64,000 nucleotides of DNA from positions 50,005 to 114,004 of the forward strand of contig JAKALP010000002.1 of assembly GCA_021824175.1 (NCBI GenBank). The letters are read 5' to 3'. A program made the position numbers and the translations under genes. Origin of the DNA: Deltaproteobacteria bacterium. Its GTDB lineage: Bacteria > Desulfobacterota > Desulfobacteria > Desulfobacterales > Desulfosarcinaceae. This document shows, piece by piece, positions 1-8,458 of the stretch. Position 1 is the stretch's first letter; the number at the start of each line of letters is the position of its first letter. The notes beneath the pieces were generated by a model that saw only the letters and a list, made by a program, of their open reading frames with translations, ran no database searches and had not been told where the DNA came from.

Positions 1-679
1 TGTGGTGGGTCAGGGGGGTGGGTTCGGGATTGATTTCGATGATAAACGCGCCGGCCCGTTTGGCGATTACCGGCAGATAGGCGGCCGGTTCCACGGTGGC
101 CGAGGTGCCCACCACGAACATCAGGTCGCACTGCGAGGCCAGCATTTGGGAGCGTTGCAACAGGCTCATGTCGATGAGCTCGCCGAACATGACTACATCG
201 GGCCGTAGATAGCCGTTGCAGGGACAGCGGGGCGGAATCTCGGTTATGGTGATCTCCTGCCACTCGTAGCGCCGCTGGCAAGTCATGCAGCGCAACACCG
301 CATGGGTGCCGTGAAACTCGATCACGTCGCGGCTGCCGGCCTTTTGATGCAGGCCATCCACATTCTGGGTGATGATGGTTTGGAGTACTCCCAGTTCTTC
401 CAGGCGCCGCAACTCCTTGTGACCGTCGTTGGGCGCCGCGGTTCCCAGCAGTTCACCGATGCCGAGAAAAAGTACTTTCCACACTTCTGCTGGATCACGC
501 TCCAGAGCGTCAATGTGGGCGTACTTCATGGGATCGATCTTCTCCCACAGCCCGCCCTTGCCGCGGAAGGGAGGAATACCGCTTTCAACGGAAATGCCGG
601 CGCCGGTAAGGGCAATGCCCTTGCGCGCCTTGGCGCAGGCAGTGGCGGCTTGGTCAAGGAGGGAAGTAATGGATGGCAT
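1..679 (-). CDS. Sir2-family NAD-dependent protein deacylase (sirtuin), C-terminus cut by window edge
   Basis: About 226 residues are visible from an ATG at 679; the frame stays open past the left edge, so the C-terminus is missing. Sirtuins remove acyl groups from lysines using NAD+. The NAD-binding motif GAGIS is at residues 26-30 followed by PFRG, the QNVDG segment is at 105-109, the catalytic His of EFHG is about residue 123, and a zinc-binding set (C131, C134, C152, C154) follows. The GTSATVEPAA segment matches the family late motif. It is the last gene of a same-strand run that also contains an AcuC-like deacetylase. Family assignment is firm; the target protein (acetyl-CoA synthetase would be the classical one) is inference. 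Confidence 0.9.
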   Translation of the reverse strand, partial: MPSITSLLDQAATACAKARKGIALTGAGISVESGIPPFRGKGGLWEKIDPMKYAHIDALERDPAEVWKVLFLGIGELLGTAAPNDGHKELRRLEELGVLQTIITQNVDGLHQKAGSRDVIEFHGTHAVLRCMTCQRRYEWQEITITEIPPRCPCNGYLRPDVVMFGELIDMSLLQRSQMLASQCDLMFVVGTSATVEPAAYLPVIAKRAGAFIIEINPEPTPLTHH

Positions 680-726
680 GGCCTAAGGGCCCTCTAATAA
701 AACCGGTGGCGGTAGTATAAAAATTC

Positions 727-866
727 AGGAGTCAGAAGCCTGAAAGTAGAATCAATGTAGTAAAACCGAAAGCCTGAAAGTATATCGATTTCCTTTCGAG
801 AATATTCCTTAACTTTACTACTTTAAACTTTTTGACTTTAAACTCTAAGCCTCAAACCTCAAACTC
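727..866. repeat. Degenerate AAAGTTTAAA-type word arrays facing each other
   Basis: The gap between the sirtuin start and the MBL gene holds a sentence of degenerate words (TCAGAAGCCTGAAAG, TGAAAGTA) at 727-785 and a T-rich complementary set (CTTTACTACTTTAAAC and similar) at 818-866 that runs into the end of the MBL gene. The same word family recurs near 22.7 kb and 25.5 kb. Confidence 0.5.
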
Positions 867-1691
867 CATCCCCGCCCCCACCGCGAAGCACTCCATCTGC
901 TGCTTGCGGCCGTTGATGATCTTGCGGCAGGCCTCCACCATCTCATCTACTTCCTGGTCGGTGCGTTCCTGGTTGAGATGGAAGAGGCCCAGGCGTTTGA
1001 CGCCGGCCTTGAAAGCCAGTTCCAGCACATCTAGGTAAGAGGAGTGGCCCCACTCGATGAGCAGCTTGTACTCCTGGGGGGTGTATTCGGCGTCATGCAT
1101 CAGCAGGTCGGCGCCTTCGCAATACTTGAGGTAATCAACGGCGGCCAGACCGCCGGGATGCACGAACCCCAACTCGTTGTCGGTCAAAAAAACAAAGGAT
1201 TTGCCGTCTTCGATGAACTTGTAGCCCTTGCCGGTGTTGGGGTGGCTGATCTGGATGGGCACCACCGTGACCGATCCGATTTGAAATTGATCCGGGTTGC
1301 CTTCGGCGTAAACAATTTTGGCTTTGAGGTCGGAGAAGCGCACCGGGAAATTGGGCGGGGCCATCACCTTGGAGAACATGCTCTCCATGAATTTTTTATG
1401 AAACGGCCCTCGGTGCAGATGAATCCTGGGGTGCTCCAGAAACAGGGGTTTGAAATAGGGAAACCCCATGAGATGGTCCCAGTGGCCGTGGGTGAGCAGG
1501 AAATTGTATTGGTAGCGGCCTTCCTTGAGCAATTGGTTGCCCAGCCGCCGGATGCCGGTGCCCGCGTCCACGATGATGATGTCATCGCTCTGGGTGCGGA
1601 TCTCCAGGCAGGTGGTGTCCCCGCCGTACTTGATATACTCCTTACCCGATACCGGTATGGAGCCCCGTGATCCCCAACAGCGTATCCGCAT
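852..1691 (-). CDS. MBL-fold metallohydrolase (RNase Z / PhnP-like)
   Basis: A 279-residue cytosolic metallo-beta-lactamase-fold protein. The metal-binding motif HGHWDH is at residues 68-73 (H68, H70, D72, H73), preceded by the VDAGTG strand-turn, and a later HDAEYT segment supplies the bridging Asp region. The N-terminus (RCWGSRGSIPV) is typical of the branch annotated as phosphoribosyl-cyclic-phosphate phosphodiesterase or RNase Z-like proteins. It lies between the sirtuin and the PrmA-like gene on the same strand, separated from the latter by a structured repeat. The substrate cannot be told from sequence. Length is normal and the frame is intact. Confidence 0.85.
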   Translation of the reverse strand: MRIRCWGSRGSIPVSGKEYIKYGGDTTCLEIRTQSDDIIIVDAGTGIRRLGNQLLKEGRYQYNFLLTHGHWDHLMGFPYFKPLFLEHPRIHLHRGPFHKKFMESMFSKVMAPPNFPVRFSDLKAKIVYAEGNPDQFQIGSVTVVPIQISHPNTGKGYKFIEDGKSFVFLTDNELGFVHPGGLAAVDYLKYCEGADLLMHDAEYTPQEYKLLIEWGHSSYLDVLELAFKAGVKRLGLFHLNQERTDQEVDEMVEACRKIINGRKQQMECFAVGAGMEFEV

Positions 1692-1706
1692 GCGATGCCT
1701 CTAAAG

Positions 1707-1904
1707 AGTGCATGAAGGAAAAGCCCCTATTTTCCCAATTTCAGCGTTGGGGCAAAATTTTAATCCTCGAAATACTACGAGTATGTCTGCGGTTAAAATT
1801 TTGCCTCCGCCTTCGACACACCTAAAAAAGTTATATTGATGTGTCGTCCCGTCTGGTCTTTGGCGGGAGAACTTGGAAAAAATATGGGCTTTTATTCATG
1901 CACT
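1707..1904 (+). repeat. Structured intergenic element, copy A (about 198 nt, multi-branched fold)
   Basis: The whole gap can fold: an outer stem AGTGCATGAA (1707-1716) with TTCATGCACT (1895-1904) continues through AAAGCCC/GGGCTTT and CCAA/TTGG. Inside are a long hairpin with arms GGCAAAATTTTAA and TTAAAATTTTGCC around a conserved loop (CCTCGAAATAC...GTATGTCTGCGG), a CGACACA/TGTGTCG hairpin, and a CCCGTC/GGCGGG hairpin. A second full copy lies inverted at 37685-37876 and a core copy at 13339-13409. No protein is encoded. Confidence 0.75.
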
Positions 1905-1908
1905 CACA

Positions 1909-2739
1909 TTAAACGCGACGACCATAAAAAGTGAACCAAGTCGCATCCCGTTCCCATTTGCGAATGATCTCGACCGGTTGCCGTCGTAACAGATCTTCGA
2001 TCTCCCGCGCCTGGCTCCTGAGCAATCCCGATAAGATGAATTGCTGATGGCGGCTAAAACCGTCTTGGGCCAGCATCGGCCGCATCACGGCATAATGTAT
2101 ATTGGATACCATAAGGTCGCTGGATATGTCTATAAAATCCATGGCATTGCCTTGTGCCGTGAGGATGCGGGACGCCAACTGGTTGTAGATGACATTGCGC
2201 CGGGCGGTCTCCACGGCCAGACGGTTGAGATCCACGGCCAGCACGCGCCTGGCCCCCAACCGCGCCGCGGCCAGGGCCAGCAAACCAGTGCCGGTACCGA
2301 GATCAAGCACCATGTCCACCGGCTCGGCCTCTAAAGCCAGTTCCAAAGCGCTCAGGCAATCGTGCGTGGTGGGATGGGTGCCGGTACCGAACACCACGCC
2401 AGGGTCAAGGAGAATGCCCATCTCATCGAGTTCCGCTGCTTCGGGGTGCCAGGGCGGCACCACCTTCAACCGGCCTACTTGCAGAGGCGTCAACCGGTCC
2501 CCCTGCCACTGCTCGTAGGTCATCTGAAATTGGTCCTGAAGCGATAGATGAGGCTGGGCGCGCAACAGCGCCTGGACGCATTCATCAGCAGGCTCTTTGA
2601 AGAAGAGAAAGGAATCGCCCTCTTCTTCCCAGTTGCCGATGAAATGGTCGTTGCCGGTGATGGGATTTCCGCTGACACGACCGTGGAGGTAGTAAATGTG
2701 AAGATCTTGATAAGGTGGCTGGTATTTCAGGCGAGGCAT
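1909..2739 (-). CDS. prmA: PrmA-like ribosomal protein L11 methyltransferase family protein
   Basis: A 276-residue SAM-dependent methyltransferase. The PrmA signature around DPGVVFGTGTHPTTHDCL is at residues 112-129 and the SAM-binding DLGTGTG motif at 146-152, followed by LAVDLN (acidic residue for ribose binding). The NIHYAVM segment near residue 215 replaces the usual NI/NPxY motif. PrmA trimethylates ribosomal protein L11. The N-terminal 100 residues diverge from enterobacterial PrmA, so a different methylation target is possible. It sits between the AcuB-like gene and the MBL gene on the same strand. Confidence 0.8.
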   Translation of the reverse strand: MPRLKYQPPYQDLHIYYLHGRVSGNPITGNDHFIGNWEEEGDSFLFFKEPADECVQALLRAQPHLSLQDQFQMTYEQWQGDRLTPLQVGRLKVVPPWHPEAAELDEMGILLDPGVVFGTGTHPTTHDCLSALELALEAEPVDMVLDLGTGTGLLALAAARLGARRVLAVDLNRLAVETARRNVIYNQLASRILTAQGNAMDFIDISSDLMVSNIHYAVMRPMLAQDGFSRHQQFILSGLLRSQAREIEDLLRRQPVEIIRKWERDATWFTFYGRRV

Positions 2740-2766
2740 TTATTGCGGTCCGGAACAAGTCGTAAA

Positions 2767-2851
2767 TCGTTGATTGGTTGATGCGTTGATTCGTGCAGAG
2801 GGGTTCAAAAACTCAACCACAAATCAACGAATCAACGAATTGACCAATCAA
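2767..2851. repeat. TTGATTCG-type octamer arrays, inverted pair
   Basis: Left array (2767-2794) reads in words such as TTGATTGG and TTGATTCG; right array (2819-2851) reads in complementary words AATCAACG, CAATCAAC. The two can pair across about 25 nt. The right arm ends at the stop codon of the AcuB-like gene. The same words occur at 16.9, 28.3-28.5 and 30.8-31.0 kb. Confidence 0.75.
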
Positions 2852-3529
2852 CTACTCACTCTTGGGCAATTGATCCATATACCACTTCATCGGATCCAGC
2901 AGGGTATAGCCCATGTCCTTTAATTTCTTCTTGATGCGGATGACGTTGTTGGTCAGCAAATAGGGGAAGACCGCCCGCTTGCCCTCTTCCCAATAGCGGG
3001 CCACCAGCACGCTGCCAAAGGAGATGCCCTCCTCGGTAATGGCATCAACGATGCATTTGAGCTGGCCCACTTGGTTCTCCACGATGATGCACAGCAGGGT
3101 GCCGGGCTCGCCGATACCGAGCACATTGATAAAGGCCCGCAGCAGGTCGCGCACGGAAATAATGCCCTTGAGCCGGCCCAACTCATCCACCACCGGGAAG
3201 GCGCCCACGCGTTTTTCCTGGATGAGAAGTAAAGCGTCCTGGAGCGTGTGGGTGGGCATGATGGTCGCCGGGGTCACTGACATGACATCAGCGACTCGCA
3301 AGTGGGCGTATTTGGCCCGCTCCTGGGGATCGCTCTGGCCCATGGCTAATCGGTAGGGCAGGGCGCTGCGGATATCGCGGTCCGTGATGATGCCCACCAA
3401 CAGGTTGTCGGCCTCCACCACCGGCAGATGGCGGATGCTGTTCTCATACATCAGGGCCTGTGCTTCCAAAACCGTCATCTCTTTGGAGACCGTAATGACT
3501 TTGCGCGTCATTGATTGGCTGACAAACAT
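2852..3529 (-). CDS. AcuB-like CBS-pair plus ACT-domain protein
   Basis: I choose the ATG at 3529 (MFVSQSMTRKV) because a strong GGAGGAAG ribosome site precedes it, giving 225 residues; an upstream in-frame start lacks one. Two CBS motifs occupy roughly residues 1-135 (each with an HLPVV or AFPVVD strand followed by GIITDRD or GIISVRD), then an ACT-like domain from about 145. CBS pairs bind adenine nucleotides, and the CBS+ACT layout is that of AcuB, encoded beside the AcuC deacetylase in Bacillus acetoin operons. Here too a class I HDAC-type gene lies directly upstream. A role in sensing energy state for the acetylation switch is inference. Confidence 0.8.
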   Translation of the reverse strand: MFVSQSMTRKVITVSKEMTVLEAQALMYENSIRHLPVVEADNLLVGIITDRDIRSALPYRLAMGQSDPQERAKYAHLRVADVMSVTPATIMPTHTLQDALLLIQEKRVGAFPVVDELGRLKGIISVRDLLRAFINVLGIGEPGTLLCIIVENQVGQLKCIVDAITEEGISFGSVLVARYWEEGKRAVFPYLLTNNVIRIKKKLKDMGYTLLDPMKWYMDQLPKSE

Positions 3530-3687
3530 CTCTCTTCCTCCTTGAGCCCGGCGCTGCAAGAGCCGGAACTTTGCCGCATGTGCTTATTGGAACTGATCAG
3601 AGTTCCCGCTGTCGAAATTCTACCGCCAATTCCTACAACCGGCCATGCTTTGCAGGCATCGGCGCATACAGTTCGCCCTGATCCGGA

Positions 3688-4638
3688 TCAGGCATCCAAC
3701 AATACTTTGACATGGTCGGCGGCCAGCTCAGGCAATCGCTCCAGGCAATAGCCACCCTCCAGCACTGAGAGCAGTCGACCCTTGGCGTGTTGCTCCGCCA
3801 TCTTCATCAGGGTGCGCATGATCCAGCTAAACCCGTCATTGCTCAGGCTCATATCGGCCATTTCATCGTCCTTGTGGGCATCGAAACCCGTGGAGACAAT
3901 GATCACCTGGGGTTCAAAGGTTTGAAAGGCCGGCACCAGATCCTTCTGAATCAGGCGCTGATAGGTCTCATCGCCTTGCCCCGGCAACACCGGCGAGTTC
4001 TTGGTATAACCGTAACCAGCCTCCGTTCCCAGCTCAAATTCCCGCCCCGTGCCTGGATAGGCAAAGGAGGGGTGTTGGTGGATGGAGTAGTAAAAGACAG
4101 AGGCATCTTTTTCAAATGTGTGCTGGGTGCCATTGCCGTGGTGGACGTCGAAATCAACGATGCCCACCCGTTCGACCTTCCACTCCATCTGCAGGTACTT
4201 GGCCGCGATGGCCACATTGTTGAAATAGCAAAACCCCATGGCTTCGCCGCGTTCGGCATGGTGCCCGGGCGGGCGCACGGCGCAAAAGGCATTATCGATC
4301 TCATCGGTCATGATCATGCGCGCGGCCTCTAAAACCCCGCCCACGGCCAGATTGGCCGCCTCCCAAGTGTCAGGGCTCATCTGATTGTCATCGCAATCCA
4401 GGGTGCGCCGGCCGCTCAGACTGAACTCTTCAAAGCGGTGGATATACTCCGGCGCATGTACTGTTTCGATCCAGCGCTGATCGGCCCTTCGGGCTTTGAT
4501 TTTGGTTAAATGGGGCATCAAGCCCGCATCCGTGATGCCCTTGACGATGGCCTCCAGACGTTCGGATCTTTCGGGGTGATATGGGCCGGTATCATGCAGC
4601 AGGTAACGTGGATCGTAAAGAAATCCCGTTCGTTTCAT
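3688..4638 (-). CDS. Histone-deacetylase-family protein, AcuC-like
   Basis: 316 residues, the normal single-domain length for the arginase/deacetylase fold. Visible catalytic elements: the His pair in RPPGHHAERG (H126, H127), zinc ligands D164 and H166 in VDFDVHHGNG, D253 in GFDAH, and the EGGY tyrosine near residue 297. Bacterial members deacetylate proteins (AcuC acts on acetyl-CoA synthetase) or small acetylated amines. The gene is upstream of the AcuB-like CBS gene on the same strand, and a sirtuin is 3 kb downstream, so a role in protein deacetylation is favoured over polyamine deacetylation. The ribosome site is weak. Confidence 0.87.
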   Translation of the reverse strand: MKRTGFLYDPRYLLHDTGPYHPERSERLEAIVKGITDAGLMPHLTKIKARRADQRWIETVHAPEYIHRFEEFSLSGRRTLDCDDNQMSPDTWEAANLAVGGVLEAARMIMTDEIDNAFCAVRPPGHHAERGEAMGFCYFNNVAIAAKYLQMEWKVERVGIVDFDVHHGNGTQHTFEKDASVFYYSIHQHPSFAYPGTGREFELGTEAGYGYTKNSPVLPGQGDETYQRLIQKDLVPAFQTFEPQVIIVSTGFDAHKDDEMADMSLSNDGFSWIMRTLMKMAEQHAKGRLLSVLEGGYCLERLPELAADHVKVLLDA

Positions 4639-4756
4639 GATCTGTTTCCACTTTCTTTCAGGCGAGAATGGTTTTGTAAGCGATGGACCGGCGCCAACTC
4701 AAAGTTGCCCCAACTACGGGAGAAAGGCAATAAAATCTTTAGAGTCGCGGGATGAG

Positions 4757-4805
4757 TCAGGAGCCAGAAGGGTCAATCGAAATGATTCTGAAATCTGGCT
4801 CCTGA
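4757..4805. repeat. Perfect 12-bp inverted repeat (TCAGGAGCCAGA type)
   Basis: TCAGGAGCCAGA at 4757-4768 faces TCTGGCTCCTGA at 4794-4805, with further partial words around (ATTCTGA, GACCTGAG). It sits just after the 3' end of cooC and before the 5' end of the deacetylase gene. A related TCAGGAGTCAGAA word occurs at 727. Confidence 0.7.
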
Positions 4806-4830
4806 ATTCTGATGACCTGAGCCATTAGCC

Positions 4831-5580
4831 TCATGCCAGGATCTTGTCGAAAATGGCAAAGGCGGCTTTGACGGCCGGATTGTCCGGGCCGATTTCGATG
4901 GTGGCTTTGCCGTTGAGGTCGAAGCGATACACGGTTTCGTCATCGGGAATGACACCGGCCAGTTCCAGGCCGTCCTGGTTGATCATGTCGAGCACTTCGT
5001 CATCGGGCTGGGTTTTGGCCCGATTGATGATCAGGTAGCTTTTTTTGACGCCGATGTTCAACTCTTTGGCCAAAGCATTAATACGCAGGCCAGCCTGCAA
5101 CCCACGACGGGAAGTGTCGGTGACGATCAGCAGCACATCCACGTTGTTGGTGGTCAGGCGGCTGATATGCTCCATGCCGGCCTCGTTATCCATCACCACG
5201 AAGTTGTAGTTCTTCACCAGGCGTTCCAGCAGATTGGTCAGCAAAGTATTGGCGGCACAGTAACAGCCAGCCCCTTCGGGCTGGCCCATGACCACCAGGT
5301 CAAAGCCATGCTCCTCGGCCACTGCTTCCTCCAGGCGCATGGACATGAATATGTCTTTGGTCATGCCGGCCGGTACATTGCCTTTTTTCATATCTTCGCG
5401 GGCCTGGCCCAGCGTATCCTTGACTTCCAGGCCCAACACTTCGTTGAGGTTGGCGTTGGCGTCGGCATCCACCGCCAGAATGGGCGTCTTGCCCTTGGTC
5501 ACCAGATATTTGATCAACAACCCGGCCGTGGTGGTCTTGCCGGTGCCGCCTTTGCCTGCCAACGCGATGGTAAATGCCAT
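4831..5580 (-). CDS. cooC: CooC-type nickel-insertion ATPase for CO dehydrogenase
   Basis: Start set at the ATG at 5580, preceded by AGAGAGGA; an upstream in-frame ATG falls in repeat DNA. The 249-residue protein has a deviant Walker A GKGGTGKTT (residues 9-17), the DADAN switch near 38-42, and a CYC motif (C106, C108) matching the CxC nickel site of CooC dimers. CooC binds nickel and hydrolyses ATP to mature the C-cluster of carbon monoxide dehydrogenase; it is a cytosolic MinD/NifH-type ATPase. No CO dehydrogenase gene is in this window, so the client is presumably elsewhere. The intact CxC motif separates it from generic ParA/MinD proteins. Confidence 0.87.
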   Translation of the reverse strand: MAFTIALAGKGGTGKTTTAGLLIKYLVTKGKTPILAVDADANANLNEVLGLEVKDTLGQAREDMKKGNVPAGMTKDIFMSMRLEEAVAEEHGFDLVVMGQPEGAGCYCAANTLLTNLLERLVKNYNFVVMDNEAGMEHISRLTTNNVDVLLIVTDTSRRGLQAGLRINALAKELNIGVKKSYLIINRAKTQPDDEVLDMINQDGLELAGVIPDDETVYRFDLNGKATIEIGPDNPAVKAAFAIFDKILA

Positions 5581-5678
5581 AATAATTTGGTCCTCTCTAT
5601 CCAATTGAATTTGAAATCCGCAACGCCATTTGAGCGGGCACAAATTAGGGAAGATAATGGTTGGCGTCAAGGGGGATC

Positions 5679-5812
5679 GTTGGCCCGTTGGCCCGTTGGC
5701 CCGTTGGCCCGTCAAACACCTTAATTTAATCAATCAGATGTTTGATCCCGCCGTTTTTTGGCGGGGTTGCCCGTTAGTCCATTAGCCCGTTAGCCCGTTG
5801 GCCCGTGACACG
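5679..5812. repeat. GCCCGTTG octamer arrays flanking a hairpin unit that recurs at 43.8 kb
   Basis: GCCCGTTG words fill 5679-5707 and 5768-5806 in the same orientation. Between them is a unit starting GTCAAACACCTTAATTT (5708-) and ending CAGATGTTTGATCCCGCCG, which forms a hairpin (TCAAACACCT with AGATGTTTGA). The same unit lies inverted at 43835-43880, again beside GGGCCAAC words. Here it is upstream of cooC. Confidence 0.75.
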
Positions 5813-6012
5813 TTTGTCCGTTGATCTGGTTACGCCCGCAGTATTGCTCCGGGCCGCTATCCGCGCATTCACGCAAAATCTTTTTACGGTGCACGGCATT
5901 TCCCCAACCTTTCACCTTCAGCCTTCCCAACTCCCTTGCATTATGCCCCAGCCCTATGTTACCTAAGGATAACCTACCAACAACAATGGCTTTTTCCCAA
6001 GGAGGGAACCCC

Positions 6013-6327
6013 ATGTTCGATTTAATGAAAAAAAGTCTGTTGACCGGCATCGGTTTGGCGCTCAAAACCAAAGACGAGATGGAAGATCTGATCAAGGAGC
6101 TCCAGAACAAGGGCGAGATGTCCGAGACCGAAGGCCGCAAGTTCCTCGATGAAGCCCGCGAGCACTATGAAGAGGCCCAGGAGAAGCTCGAAAGACGCAT
6201 CGAGAAAACGGTCAAGGAGTTTCTGAAAAAGACCAACATCGTCACCACCGATGAGCTCAAGGATCTCAAAAAAGAGATTCGCGAACTCAAAAGCATCATC
6301 AACACCCTGACCACCAAACCCGAGTAA
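6013..6327 (+). CDS. Phasin-like coiled-coil protein
   Basis: A 104-residue protein starting at 6013 after an AAGGAGGG ribosome site; the longer upstream reading is non-coding. The N-terminus has a short hydrophobic-amphipathic stretch (LLTGIGLALKT), then a charged helix rich in E and K through most of its length, as in PhaF/phasin-type polyhydroxyalkanoate granule or membrane-associated proteins. It is followed within 90 bp by a UbiB-like kinase on the same strand, suggesting one transcript. Phasin assignment rests on length and helix pattern; a role in quinone or lipid handling with the kinase is equally possible. Confidence 0.6.
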   Translation: MFDLMKKSLLTGIGLALKTKDEMEDLIKELQNKGEMSETEGRKFLDEAREHYEEAQEKLERRIEKTVKEFLKKTNIVTTDELKDLKKEIRELKSIINTLTTKPE

Positions 6328-6413
6328 CCTCGTCTCGGGCCCAATTCCGTTCCAGCGGCTCTTTGAACACGACTGGCAGTGAGCTGCATTGACGCCTTGC
6401 GGGCGGACCGACC

Positions 6414-8111
6414 ATGATCAGCATTCGCAAAATCGGGGTCATCGGGCGCACCTATCGCCATTTGAACCGCTATCGCCAAATTCTGGGCGTGCTGTTCAAA
6501 TACGGCTTCGGCGATTTAGTCGAGACTCTGAAAATCGAGCAGTACATCGAAATCGGATTACAGATGATCTCCCGCAAGCGCCGGGAACGCATCGAGCGGT
6601 TGACTCGCGCCGAGCGGCTGCGCATGACCCTCGAAGAGCTGGGCCCCACTTACATCAAGCTGGGTCAGGTGCTTTCCACCCGCCCGGACCTGGTGTCGGT
6701 GGAGTTCGTCAACGAATTCGCCAAACTGCAAGACATGGTGCCGCCCTTTGGGTTTGAAGAATTTGCCAAAACCCTCACGGAGGAATTGGGGCGGCCTCAT
6801 GAGTTTTTGTTCGCCGAGCTGGATCCCACACCCCTGGCCTCGGCCTCCATCGGCCAGGTGCACCGGGCCCGATTGCACAACGGCGACCAGGTGGTCATTA
6901 AGGTCCAGCGGCCGGGCATAGAAAAGATCGTGGAAGTCGATCTGGAGATCATGCTGCATCTGGCCACCCTGGCCGAGCGGCACATCGAAGAACTCTCCTT
7001 TCATCGGCCGGTCAAGATCGTCGAAGAATTTGCCCGCACCCTGGAAAAGGAGATGGATTACACCATCGAAGCCTCCAGCATGGAACGTGTGGCCGTGCAG
7101 TTCCTGGGCAGCACCACGGTCTATGTGCCCAAGGTGTACCGCGATCACTCCACCAAGCGGGTGCTGACCATCGAGTTTGTGGATGGCATCAAAGTGTCGG
7201 ATGTCGAACGGCTCCGGACAGCCGGGCTCGACCCCAAGCTCATTACCGAGCGGGGGGCCGATATCTTGTTCAAGCAGATTTTCAATTTCGGTTTTTTCCA
7301 TGCCGACCCCCACCCCGGCAATATTTTCGTGCTGCCGGACAATGTGATCTGCCTGTTGGATTTCGGCATGATGGGGGCCGTGGACCGCGGCACCCGCGAG
7401 AATTTCGTGCGCCTGGTGGATGCGGTCATCCGCCGCGACGAGCCGCGCACGGCCGAAGTGCTGCTGTGGATCTCCGAGTGGGATGATGAGCCGGACCGCA
7501 TCCGCCTGGAAAAAGATGTGGCTGACTTCATCGGCCAGCATCTGTACCGGCCTCTCAGCGAAATCCATCTGAGTAAACTGCTGCAGCATTTGCTGGAGAT
7601 CGCCACCAAAAACCGCATGCGGGTGCCGCCCGACACCTTCCTGATGTTCAAAGCGCTCTCCCAGGTAGAAAACATCGCCCGGCAACTTGACCCGCAATTC
7701 GATATCATCGAAGCAGCCGCGCCTTTTGTACGCGATATCAAGCTTTCGCGATTAACACCCTCGCGTCTGATGGACGACGTGGCGCGCCTGGTGGAGCAAT
7801 CCTATCGCTTTTTCACCGACTTTCCGCGGGACCTGCTGGAGATCAGCCACTCCCTGCGCCAGAAGAAGATGTCCTTTACCCTGATTCTCAAGGATCTGGA
7901 CAAAATGCTGATCACCCACGACCAGATCAGCAACCGCATCTCCTTTTCCATCATCATTGCCGCGCTGATCATCGGCTCGGCCCTGATCGTCATCTCCAAC
8001 ATGCCGCCGATTATCTACGGTATCTCCCTCATCGGCCTGATCGGCTTTCTGGCCGCCGGCTTCATGGGTATTTGGCTGCTGGTGGCGATTATTAAGAAGG
8101 GAAGGTTGTAG
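6414..8111 (+). CDS. UbiB/AarF (ABC1/ADCK) atypical kinase-like protein
   Basis: 565 residues. The family-specific KxGQ motif (KLGQVLSTRPDL) is near residues 82-93, the nucleotide-binding ASIGQVHRA A-rich loop near 135-143, VIKVQRPG carries the ATP-binding Lys, and HADPHPGN with LLDFGMMG provide the catalytic and metal-binding acids. Two predicted membrane helices end the protein (ISFSIIIAALIIGSALIV and the IGFLAAGFMGIWLLVAII segment). UbiB proteins are ATPases supporting isoprenoid quinone synthesis and lipid movement at the membrane. The preceding phasin-like gene is likely co-transcribed. In an anaerobe the quinone would probably be menaquinone (inference). Confidence 0.9.
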   Translation: MISIRKIGVIGRTYRHLNRYRQILGVLFKYGFGDLVETLKIEQYIEIGLQMISRKRRERIERLTRAERLRMTLEELGPTYIKLGQVLSTRPDLVSVEFVNEFAKLQDMVPPFGFEEFAKTLTEELGRPHEFLFAELDPTPLASASIGQVHRARLHNGDQVVIKVQRPGIEKIVEVDLEIMLHLATLAERHIEELSFHRPVKIVEEFARTLEKEMDYTIEASSMERVAVQFLGSTTVYVPKVYRDHSTKRVLTIEFVDGIKVSDVERLRTAGLDPKLITERGADILFKQIFNFGFFHADPHPGNIFVLPDNVICLLDFGMMGAVDRGTRENFVRLVDAVIRRDEPRTAEVLLWISEWDDEPDRIRLEKDVADFIGQHLYRPLSEIHLSKLLQHLLEIATKNRMRVPPDTFLMFKALSQVENIARQLDPQFDIIEAAAPFVRDIKLSRLTPSRLMDDVARLVEQSYRFFTDFPRDLLEISHSLRQKKMSFTLILKDLDKMLITHDQISNRISFSIIIAALIIGSALIVISNMPPIIYGISLIGLIGFLAAGFMGIWLLVAIIKKGRL

Positions 8112-8117
8112 GGGGGG

Positions 8118-8440
8118 AAAGGGACCGAGGGACAAAGGGACTAAGGGACTGAGGAACTGAGGCACAAAGTTGCAAAGGCACAAAGGCACAGAGAAGTAAA
8201 GGTAGTACGATTTACTCTTTTAGGTCCATGGGCAGCTGAGGTTCTATCTTAGATGGTTTTTAGTTGCACCTTACCACGAAAAATGCTCCTCTTTTGTCCC
8301 TCAGTCCCTCAGTCCCTCAGTCCCTCAGTCCCTCAGTCCCTCAGTCCCTCAGTCCCTCAGTCCCTCAGTCCCTCAGTCCCTCAGTCCCTCAGTCCCTTTG
8401 TCCCTTAGTCCCTTTGTCCCTTAGTTCCTTTGTCTCTTTG
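8118..8440. repeat. TCCCTCAG octamer tandem array with inverted partner array
   Basis: 8297-8392 holds twelve perfect TCCCTCAG units, continued to 8440 by six variant octamers (TCCCTTTG, TCCCTTAG, TTCCTTTG). On the other side, 8118-8200 reads in reverse-complement octamers (AAAGGGAC, TAAGGGAC, TGAGGAAC, AAAGGCAC) with the same 8-bp period. It lies between the convergent 3' ends of the UbiB-like gene and thiD and could fold into a large hairpin. Confidence 0.9.
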
Positions 8441-8458
8441 TGCCTTCTTCCAAAGCAA

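Noticed and set aside
8297-8440. Regular repeats suggested a CRISPR array.
   Set aside because: Units are 8 bp with no unique spacers and no cas genes nearby.
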